This document shows positions 56,402 to 64,000 of a stretch of DNA of 64,000 nt, piece after piece. Position numbers and translations under genes: made by a program. This stretch comes from Trypanosoma brucei gambiense DAL972 (lineage: Eukaryota; Euglenozoa; Kinetoplastea; Trypanosomatida; Trypanosomatidae): contig NC_026744.1 in the NCBI RefSeq assembly GCF_000210295.1, forward strand, positions 124,001 to 188,000, written 5' to 3'. Within the stretch, counting starts at the first letter, position 1; each line of letters begins with the position of its first letter. Under the pieces are notes generated by a model. It made no database searches. It was not told where the DNA came from and was given only the letters and a program-made list of their open reading frames with translations.

Positions 56402-58909
56402 ATGGGCCACGCTTTTTGCCTTCCTGAAAAGCGCGGAAATGATGCACGACCATATTTTGGTGCGCCGATTAGTGATTTGATTGTGTGTGAGCAGAATGAG
56501 GTACAGAAGTCCACAAACTGCATTTTAGGTGTTCCACTGATACTACAGGACGTGGTCTTTTACTGGAACGCACAGTCTAATACTAAGGGTGAGAATAGAA
56601 AGGCTGACGTGTCGCCCAACAGCAGTTGGGTGGATGAGGTGGAGCAGACGATTAACAATTTTGTGAGGAAGCGAAAACTCCTGACTAGTAGTGCGTCTGC
56701 TGTAAAGGCACCAAAGAAGAACGCTAAAAAGACGAATAAGCACGAGAAGCGACTGTTTCAGAAACCATTTGAAGCACTTACCAGTAAGACGACATTGCAT
56801 GCTCAGCACTTTATGGCAATCATTACCCTTTTTTTACGGAAACTACCAGAACCCTTGCTACCAGTTCCCGTCGCACGGAAGATGGAAGATATACTGACAA
56901 GTGGACCTTTGACTCCGACTGCGAAACTGCGGGCGATTGGAAAGATGTTTCGAGAAACGTATAGTCTCGCAAACCCCAGAGAATACGCTTCCTTTCAGTA
57001 CTTGCGCCAGGTTTTGCACCAACACCACACAGAACTGAAAACAAACGAAGTCGAAGCGTTGGTTCGGGCGATGTTGCGTGACCACCGTGCGCCAGTGGAG
57101 GAATATTTAATAGAACTGCTATGGCCGACCGCTGATGGTGAGGGCAAAATGAAAGCCGGAACAGCGGAGGCGGACGGCACAACCCCGGCAGACGAGCGGG
57201 ACAATGCTGTAGATGGCGAAGCCAAGGCTTTACCTCAACATCTCCACGACTCAAATAGTGAAACGGATTCATCTCCTCCTAAAGTGGTCGATAAACCAAC
57301 TGATGTGGTTAAAGCGGGAAAGCAAAAAAAAGAGGATGTTGCGAATGATGAATGTGTGCGGAAGAATGCAGCGCCACCTCCTGCGGAGAAGGATTGTAAA
57401 GTTGAGGAGGACGCTGCAGGTGCTCAGTCGCAGCGGGAGGACATGAGTCCGCATTCTTCCCGCACCTCCGACACTCATATTCTGGAAGTGGAAGAACATG
57501 GTGATGAGGTTGAGGCTTTTCACCACGTTAATGGCGAACACTGCGGGGATGTTGACGGGCTTGACCATGACAAATCGGTGGAATGTAGGGTAACGCAAGT
57601 GGGGTCAGAAAGTTGTGCGGGTCCCGGTGAGGGAACAGTGGATGAAGAGGGACCGCTGCAGGACGTCGTGGAGAGTCCCACCGTAAGTGATGGGGCCTCG
57701 TGCGTCGATAGGAGGGGAGGGTTAGCTCACGCGATTACCGATGCCAGCGAAACTGAAGTGTGCGATGTTGTTCAGAGAGGCAGTAGGGAGGATCGTGGAT
57801 GTGTGGAGTTGGATAATGTGGTTGACACACCCGACGGGGGCCATTACTCTACCGCGGCGGCCAAAGGCAAACTGAGGCAAGCCAACAGGCCAGTACATCG
57901 AGACGAGCGATTGTCTGCCAGTGGTGATGCAGCAAGTCAAATCGGGGGTCCACTGACGGCAACGACAGCATCTCTTACAAACAATCAATTTGCACCACGC
58001 AAACCTAGAGACAAGCCGAGGACCGGTCGATCGCGAAAAAATTTGAGGGTCCTCGCTGAACGGCACCCACAACAAGTGGCACTTCTTCGGGCAAAGCAGC
58101 TTTTTCTTGCTGGCGGCGCCGGTGCAACGGAGCTTCCTTCGTTGCCCAATCAGCCAGCCTCCTCACCACCAGGTGGTGAGTTAGATGATGGCGATTGCTG
58201 CGTTAGTAGTGTTGATCCATCCTCAACGCGGATCGCTGGCGGTCACACCGGGGTACAATACACCGCTGCTGAAGAACAGCCCCTCTCTCCCGAAGGGCAT
58301 TTGCAAAGCGCGGCAGTTTTTTCAAATACCGATGATAATCAAGACACTCGCAAATGTGGGCCCGATAATGAATGGATGGCAGCGCAGCATTTGCAATTGG
58401 CGTTTGTTCAGCCACTCATGGAACAGATGGCGCAGCTGCGCATGCAATGTGATGCTCTTTCGAAGCAGCAGTTACGCTCGGCTACCGAGGGAGAGACATT
58501 GCAACTCGTTTCGAATGACATTAAGCTTGTAAAGGAAGCACTGTGCCAGCTGACACAAAGCCATGCTGAGACGGTAGGGGACCTCCTGAAACTTCATGGG
58601 GAGTTGAAAAAATTGGCAAAGCGAGAGACCTTTGAACTGGAGAAGTGCCACTACTGCGAGGAAGATCTGGAAGCGAGGAAAACCGCCTTGGAGGTGCTGC
58701 AGCGCTGCACCAAGCTAGAAACACAGCAATATGAAGATCAACAGAAGGTGAAGAGCTTAACCACGAAGGTAAGAGAATTGATCGCAAAGGTGGACCGTGG
58801 CGAAAAGGAGAACCTTGACCTTAAAATGAAGCTTGCGACAGCTCAACGTCAAACCACGTTAATGAGGGAAAAACTGATGTCTTCGGGTCGTGAAGGCAGG
58901 AGTGTGTGA
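56402..58909 (+). CDS. RhoGAP-domain protein with long disordered middle and C-terminal coiled coil
   Basis: An 835-residue protein. Residues about 18-220 read as a RhoGAP fold: YFGAPISDLI and GVPLILQDVVFYW (RhoGAPs: FG.PL..L, .VP.VV...V.Y.E), then TKGENR at 61-66 where the arginine-finger GIFR loop is expected, and the strong FLRKLPEPLLPVPVARKMEDI block with a final helical part. R66 could be the catalytic finger, but the loop is not canonical. An insertion of basic, Lys-rich sequence sits between the two halves. Residues about 235-600 are acidic, Ser/Glu/Asp-rich and disordered. Residues about 655-825 form a coiled coil (MEQMAQLRMQCDALSKQQ, then long Glu/Lys/Leu heptads). Trypanosomes have very few Rho-type GTPases and RhoGAPs, so the partner is of interest. 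The frame extends four codons to a GTG; ATG 56402 follows the acceptor. Confidence 0.85.
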   Translation: MGHAFCLPEKRGNDARPYFGAPISDLIVCEQNEVQKSTNCILGVPLILQDVVFYWNAQSNTKGENRKADVSPNSSWVDEVEQTINNFVRKRKLLTSSASAVKAPKKNAKKTNKHEKRLFQKPFEALTSKTTLHAQHFMAIITLFLRKLPEPLLPVPVARKMEDILTSGPLTPTAKLRAIGKMFRETYSLANPREYASFQYLRQVLHQHHTELKTNEVEALVRAMLRDHRAPVEEYLIELLWPTADGEGKMKAGTAEADGTTPADERDNAVDGEAKALPQHLHDSNSETDSSPPKVVDKPTDVVKAGKQKKEDVANDECVRKNAAPPPAEKDCKVEEDAAGAQSQREDMSPHSSRTSDTHILEVEEHGDEVEAFHHVNGEHCGDVDGLDHDKSVECRVTQVGSESCAGPGEGTVDEEGPLQDVVESPTVSDGASCVDRRGGLAHAITDASETEVCDVVQRGSREDRGCVELDNVVDTPDGGHYSTAAAKGKLRQANRPVHRDERLSASGDAASQIGGPLTATTASLTNNQFAPRKPRDKPRTGRSRKNLRVLAERHPQQVALLRAKQLFLAGGAGATELPSLPNQPASSPPGGELDDGDCCVSSVDPSSTRIAGGHTGVQYTAAEEQPLSPEGHLQSAAVFSNTDDNQDTRKCGPDNEWMAAQHLQLAFVQPLMEQMAQLRMQCDALSKQQLRSATEGETLQLVSNDIKLVKEALCQLTQSHAETVGDLLKLHGELKKLAKRETFELEKCHYCEEDLEARKTALEVLQRCTKLETQQYEDQQKVKSLTTKVRELIAKVDRGEKENLDLKMKLATAQRQTTLMREKLMSSGREGRSV

Positions 58910-61445
58910 AATATGCGACTCGTTATATCATATCAAATCCCTTATCCACTGCCTTTACACAGTTGTGCGTGAAGTTGAGACCGTCCTTTTGCTTTGGTTT
59001 TGTTACAGACATTGAGATTTACTTACCCTACGGATGCTCTTTCCCGTTACGTGGGCAGCTATGTTTTTTTTTCCTCGTTTTCCTCAGTACCACATAGATC
59101 GTGCTCCGGTCGATTTCCGGTCGACCATGCATTCATTTATATACATATATATGTCTAGGTGAGTGAGTGTGTGTAGTGTATACATTACTGCGTTATTGTA
59201 CATGAATTGTGTACCTTGTGTTTGCGTTCTACTTACTTCACATGATGGCGCACTAAGAGTTTTTCTTCCCTTCACTTTTGTTCTTTGAATATCGCATTGC
59301 CGTCGGTTTCCCCTTCATCTTCCCAACCCGGGCATAACCTTGCATACCCTTTGTACCAACAGTGGTGTGCAACGGTGGTTGCTTAGCAGAGTAGGGAGAG
59401 TTGGGGCGATGTTTATTTTTGGGTGTTTGTGTACTCTTTTTTTTTTTTTTCATTCTGCTTTTTCGTTGTGACCTAGTAGACTAATACGGAGGGCACAGTA
59501 ATAAATGGGAGTTCTTGACCTTTCCGTTTTCTATACTTCACACAATGTACCCAAAACAACAACGGCAACATAAATATGTTCTGTGTTTACATTGTCTGGT
59601 AGCGGGCGGAGCAACATCGAGTGATGACAGCAAATTTGAAGGGAATGAAGGCCCTGAGAAAAAAAAACAAATGGATGCAAAATGCGTTTTCCAACTGTAT
59701 TTTCATGCTTTGTCCTTTTCTATGTTGCTACTGCTTCATTAAAATCTTCTTATAGTAATGTAGTACTTCGTATGCGGTTTCGTCGGGTGGTATCCCGGTG
59801 TTCCAGTGACAGCGGTTCCCCTTCCGTGTTTTTTTTTTCGGGGTTCCTAAGGAGAAGTAAATCAAGCAACGAAAGGCAGCTCAGGTGGCGGAAGTTCAGT
59901 ATATTAACGTTATTTGTGCGCGTATATGTAGGTTACATTTAGCTTTACCACTAGACAAAACCTCTCTCCCATCCCTGGAAGGCAGTGTGTCTGTGTGCCT
60001 TGTTTTCTTCTTTTGCTGTGCCAACTGTACTACCGGTGATGACTAAAGCGGGAATATTTCGCATGTGTGTACGAATACACATCGCCGCTGCACCTGAACA
60101 AAAGAGGCATAAAAAACACGCTTTGGATGGCAATACCGGCTCTGCAAGGCCCGCCGTATGTTGTGATGAACTCCGCGTGCTGTATTTCCCAACGCTGCGA
60201 GCTCGCATGTGCACATTTTCTCCCGTTCACCGTTTAGCGTTTTCGGTTTCTTTCAACTGTGGAAACTTGTCGTAAGTGTTGCAGTGGTTCCGCGAAGTTT
60301 GACGGTGAGCTATACGCAGATATGCGCATTATGTTGCATGACGGTGCGCCTGGCTGAGAATCACCCTCTCGTGGGTGTTTTCTTGGCTACACGATCCCTA
60401 ACCCTACTAGCTTTCACGTAGTGCTGTTGGTGTGCAATACACCAGCTGCAGCCCAGTCCGGTGCCTCTTGCGGCTGATGCTACGCAGAAAAGTGTATATG
60501 CTCCTCCTCTTCACGTCATCATTGTTCCTGCACTGCGACGGCGGAACCAGTTCTGTTGCTTTCCTCTCTAGCCGGTTTGTTTATTTGACAATCTTGTTAG
60601 ACAGTTGAGGCGCCGATTTCACGAAAATGAGGCGGTGGTTTGTGTGCTGGCTGAGTACAACGGTGGAGGGTGATGGTACAGTTCCTGCGGTTGGCATTTC
60701 GGCGCCACACTTTCTCTTCCGTTCCTTCTTCAAACATTGCTTCCGGCGTCGCTTTTCTTCATCCTTGGCGGTGAATGGTGCACCATGTCTTCTTTCGAGC
60801 TGTACCCCCCCCCCGCATTCAGCAACTCTTCTTTCCTCTTCTTTTCCCGGCCACATTGCTACAGCCACCTTAGGAGGGGGGAGACGGATTTTGCATTGCG
60901 GTGGGGAATTGTCGAACTGATGACAGAGTGGAACTTGTTTGAAACGTGTTGTGGGGGTGGAAAGCTGTTGGATTCTTGCAGAACGTGTTGCTTTCTTCCG
61001 ATCTGAGGTAGTACCTGTTATCACCTTTCCGAAGTGGATTCCCCTTTTCTTCCTGTTGCTTCAGCTTACATCATTTATTCCCTTTATTGTCTTGTTCCCT
61101 TGACGAAAGTGTGTCCAGACGAAATTCGTTTTAGCTTTTTTCTTGTGGAAGGAAGAGGTAAAGGTAGATATCGGGGAAGACACCCTGACGCATTACCGCG
61201 CGTAGCCGTTTCCCCTAAATTACAAGCTGCACTTCTCTCTTCATTGTGACTTGACAGTAGAAATGTGAGTGTACGTGTTCGACAGATGTATTCAGTGGGA
61301 TCGCATTTACCACTCCTTTATGGTTGATCACATATCCCTGTGTGTGCTTTTTGCGTTACCTCTTTCTTTCCCTCTTTCAAATTTGTTTTTGTTCATTTTC
61401 GCGTTCTACAGTAGGGAATTATCGTCGTGGAAGCGTCGAAGGGTA
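58910..61445. other. 2.5-kb gene-poor spacer
   Basis: This is the RhoGAP 3' UTR and the antiporter leader. Frames with an ATG exist at 59545-59742 and 60627-60920. The second follows an acceptor-like site (AG 60599-60600 or 60603-60604) and is noted as a finding. Nothing has family support. Confidence 0.55.
61374..61411 (+). promoter_or_regulatory. Predicted spliced-leader acceptor for the antiporter
   Basis: A T-rich tract (ending gttcattttcgcgttctacag) has AG at 61410-61411, leaving a 34-base leader to ATG 61446 and excluding the upstream frame. Confidence 0.7.
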
Positions 61446-63725
61446 ATGGCAAAACATCCCGGTGAGGGGGAGGGCGAACAGCAAAGGCTGTCAATGGGGG
61501 CAAAGCGGAGCACTCATGCCCAGTCGCCGTCACAGCCACCGGACGCGACGGCGGCACCAATCGAAATTCTGGGTGCGTCGAAGCCCTTACCCGGCGATGG
61601 CAGTGACTGCAAACCTGGAAGTTCTGAGACCATTATAGTTTTCCCACCTCCAAGTATTTTTAAGCGTGTGGGCAGCACGCAACGCCCATTGCGGGGCGAC
61701 ACAAAACCTCATGCCTCTGGGACTGCTGTGTCTTTCGACGAAAAAACCACCTCCCGGGAACCCATAAGCCACCAAACAAAAGTCAATCCTCCTCCATCCA
61801 TAAATGTGCACCGTGTGCCCACCGGTGGGCAACCAGTACCGGCTGGCCCAAGGCAAGTGAATGAGGAGCCACCGAAAATGGATGATGACGCGGCGGACAC
61901 CGCGTCGACGCCTGAACCTGACGACGAACATCTAAGAAGTCTTACAGTGGACGTGATGTCTCCCATAATTTCGGAGGAGGGAGAAGCTAAGGGCACTGTC
62001 ACCTGTCCGGTGGACGCTATTTGTGAGCAAGTTGACAATTTGTCCTCAGATAGTGACAAAGCTGATATAGCATTTGTATTGTATTCTCAGTACCTTAAAG
62101 ATTATGAACGAAAGCCATCGTTTACCGCAGATACATGGGATGAAATCAAGTACGTGGGCGATAGCGGAAGGCGGTTTGGTGTCCTGTACGATGAGGAGCG
62201 GGGCGCTGTTCAACTTATTTTATTCGGGAAATGTTATCGAATCTTCATCCTCTCTTTCCTGCTGAGGTTTATATGTCTAATACTTTTCTGGGCGGTTATG
62301 TACATGTTGGCGTCTCGTAGCAAATTTTCGCCTGGTGGCTTGTACTTTGACACGTTATGCACTATTTTATTTGCCGGTGTGGTTGGTTCGATCATATCTA
62401 GAGTGACGCGTGTCCCCTCAGTTGCTTGCGCAGTCCTAGCGGCTGCTTTATACAACAACATTCCTCCCACAGGCAGCCTTACGGCAGGCACATCTTTGGA
62501 TATGAGGGGCGTAATTAGTTTGTTTGGGCTCACCGTCGGTATGATTAGGGGCGGGTTGGCATTAAATCTCAGGGCTTTAAAAGCCAACTTTTTCCGGTAT
62601 TTGTGCTTCAGCGTTGTGCCAATGGTGGCCGAGGCTTTTGCGCACGGTTTTCTCGCAAAGATCCTGTTTCGTTACCCGACTACTACTTGGGCGTTGTTGC
62701 ACGGGTTTATTGTCACGGCTAATGCTCCAGGTATCATTATACCCGCCTTGATTGAACTTCAAAGAAAGGGATATGGTACCCGAGGCGGTCCCGGTGTGAT
62801 GATACTCATCTCTGTTTCTGTTGAGGCCACCTTCTGTGTTTGGACCATCCAGCTGTTGTTGGCAATCCAGTTCAACACCATGGGTCTTCTTCTTGCGGGG
62901 TTGCTTGGACCTATACAGATAATAGTGGGACTTGTGGTTGGGGTTGGGCTGGGGTACGCATTTTACTTCGTTGTATTTGATATTCTGTATAAGGAGGGAC
63001 AGCGTGTGCCGCTCCGGGAGTCAACCATTCTTTACGCAACGCAGCGTCACCTGTCACACGTTAGACTCACATCATGCTTCATTGTCATGCTCGTTTCCAT
63101 GGTTTGCACTTCCGTTGGCCGCATGGTGTCTTGTATTGGTGGGGCTGCTGTGATTATTGTAACAATGCTGGCCTTGTTTAGTCATTGGTGCGACGTCGCT
63201 AGCAAAATGGAGCACCTTACCGCTAAGGGTGACGTATTGGTATTCTTCCGTGTGCTGTGGGATTACGTTGCCATGCCTGCTCTGTTTGCAATGGCCGGTG
63301 CCAGTGTTAATTTCTCAGAGGTTTTCAGTGGGGATTTCTTTGCTCCTGGAATTGCGTGTGTGCTTGCTGGGCTCGTGGTGCGCTGCCTCTCTTCAATGAT
63401 CACACCGTTGCTTCTTCGCATGCCATTCACATGGCGGGAGCTCGTTTTCTGTGGCATTGGATCCCTTGGTAAGGGGCCCATGCAGGCAGCTTTTGGCGCG
63501 GTCCCACTCATGTTTTTGCAAACTATGGGCGCAAATAGCGGGAACAGCACTGCCACAGCAGATGATTTCTCAGCCGATGACGATATTAAACACGCCCAAA
63601 CTCTCAAAAATAGTGCCGTGCTTTCGATGCTTGTGGCTTGCCCTCTCTGCTCTATCCTGCTGGGGGTACTGGCTCAGAAGCTGTTGCGGCGTGACGCCCC
63701 CAGTGTTCCAGCTGCTGCAAAGTAA
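61446..63725 (+). CDS. CPA2-type cation/proton antiporter (NHA/SLC9B-like)
   Basis: A 759-residue membrane protein. The first 240 or so residues are polar, Pro/Ser-rich and probably cytosolic. About twelve hydrophobic spans follow from 260 to the C-terminus. Family blocks of the SLC9B/NHA group are clear: TANAPGIIIPALIELQRKGYGTRGGPGV (compare the 'SPAVVVPSML.LQ..GYG' region), then VMILISVSVEATFCVW, and near the end FTWRELVFCGIGSLGKGPMQAA, the last-but-one core helix. These exchangers move Na+ or K+ against H+ across the plasma or organelle membranes. The Asp-Asp pair of active NHAs appears as Glu460-Ala461 here, which questions the transport mechanism. The frame extends 59 codons to a GTG, but the acceptor at 61410-61411 makes ATG 61446 the start. 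Confidence 0.93.
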   Translation: MAKHPGEGEGEQQRLSMGAKRSTHAQSPSQPPDATAAPIEILGASKPLPGDGSDCKPGSSETIIVFPPPSIFKRVGSTQRPLRGDTKPHASGTAVSFDEKTTSREPISHQTKVNPPPSINVHRVPTGGQPVPAGPRQVNEEPPKMDDDAADTASTPEPDDEHLRSLTVDVMSPIISEEGEAKGTVTCPVDAICEQVDNLSSDSDKADIAFVLYSQYLKDYERKPSFTADTWDEIKYVGDSGRRFGVLYDEERGAVQLILFGKCYRIFILSFLLRFICLILFWAVMYMLASRSKFSPGGLYFDTLCTILFAGVVGSIISRVTRVPSVACAVLAAALYNNIPPTGSLTAGTSLDMRGVISLFGLTVGMIRGGLALNLRALKANFFRYLCFSVVPMVAEAFAHGFLAKILFRYPTTTWALLHGFIVTANAPGIIIPALIELQRKGYGTRGGPGVMILISVSVEATFCVWTIQLLLAIQFNTMGLLLAGLLGPIQIIVGLVVGVGLGYAFYFVVFDILYKEGQRVPLRESTILYATQRHLSHVRLTSCFIVMLVSMVCTSVGRMVSCIGGAAVIIVTMLALFSHWCDVASKMEHLTAKGDVLVFFRVLWDYVAMPALFAMAGASVNFSEVFSGDFFAPGIACVLAGLVVRCLSSMITPLLLRMPFTWRELVFCGIGSLGKGPMQAAFGAVPLMFLQTMGANSGNSTATADDFSADDDIKHAQTLKNSAVLSMLVACPLCSILLGVLAQKLLRRDAPSVPAAAK

Positions 63726-64000
63726 AGGGCAGCGGAAATAAATTTGCAAGCAAACGCAAAGAAGGTTATTTTTGACTTTGGATGGCTGAGGCTGTTTGGG
63801 GAGGTCGGCGTGCGAATGCGGAGGAGCGAAAACTCGTGACTCCGCGGCAGCCGGCATGTATGAATACCGATTTGCAGGCTGGCAGACGCGCGTATGCAAT
63901 AGCTCGCGGGTCTCATCAGCATGTGTGTGTACGAACAGGGCTTAACGGTTGGACTTGTCATATATAATAATCTGTCTTTCTCTTTGCTATCCATAAATTT
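63726..64000. other. 3' UTR of the antiporter gene
   Basis: Noncoding sequence after the stop codon at 63723-63725 to the window edge. No further gene start is seen. Confidence 0.6.

Noticed and set aside
60581..61024. 147-codon minus-strand frame
   Set aside because: Antisense to the unit, starts without a splice signal; Lys/Arg-rich only because the opposite strand is T/C-rich.
61269..61445. 59-residue hydrophobic extension of the antiporter
   Set aside because: It opens with GTG and lies upstream of the acceptor at 61410-61411.
1..64000. tRNA, rRNA, snRNA or CRISPR features
   Set aside because: No cloverleaf with an intact B box, no rRNA-like block and no regularly spaced repeats were recognised on either strand; a covariance-model scan would be needed to exclude snoRNAs.

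Overview
This window reads as a chromosome-internal piece of an African trypanosome nuclear genome, most likely the Trypanosoma brucei group. The genes are intronless and packed in two long head-to-tail runs. Pyrimidine-rich tracts followed by AG (spliced-leader trans-splice acceptors) precede many start codons. Ingi/RIME non-LTR retroelements with their 2A-like motif lie between the two runs, and several gene families (multifunctional Pol I RPA2, Raptor, eL21, eIF5A, LC8) are kinetoplastid-like. No mitochondrial, bacterial or VSG-array features were seen.

Layout. Positions 1-23.1 kb are a leftward (minus-strand) polycistronic unit. Read in transcription order from the middle, it holds an orphan basic protein, dynein light chain LC8, a SCAMP, an orphan protein, a divergent chaperonin-like protein, ribosomal protein eL21, an epsin/EpsinR-type adaptor, a small mitochondrial-type membrane protein, an AN1 zinc-finger/ubiquitin-like protein, a small coiled-coil protein that resembles Mediator subunit 21, a PPR-like tail-anchored protein, the second-largest subunit of RNA polymerase I, and the N-terminal third or so of Raptor, which runs off the left edge. 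Positions 31.8-64 kb are a rightward (plus-strand) unit: eIF5A, a Rad5/Rad16-type SNF2 ATPase with RING and PARP-type zinc finger, a PP2C phosphatase, a SKP1-like protein, a cyclin, a CAMK-like protein kinase, prefoldin subunit 4, a TPR/beta-barrel protein, a RhoGAP-domain protein and a CPA2-type cation/proton antiporter.

The 8.6 kb between the two units (23.1-31.8 kb) is a divergent strand-switch region, the place where trypanosome Pol II transcription starts in both directions. It holds a 13-base G tract, a GT/G-rich stretch, AT microsatellites and a nest of retroelements: a complete 502-bp RIME with a perfect 12-bp target-site duplication, a 318-bp 3'-truncated ingi/RIME 5' fragment with its own perfect 12-bp duplication but no poly(A), and a larger minus-strand ingi copy with an intact endonuclease domain that runs into a 100-N assembly gap. 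The RIME landed inside a frame that had been open.

How the genes work together: as in other trypanosomes, gene order is not operon-like. Neighbours share transcription but not pathway, and individual control must come from UTRs and trans-splice sites. Several starts chosen here are internal ATGs, because longer frames open with GTG or TTG or lie upstream of the apparent splice acceptor. Three stretches (37.2-40.1, 43.5-48.5 and 58.9-61.4 kb) are unusually gene-poor for this genome and are discussed as findings.
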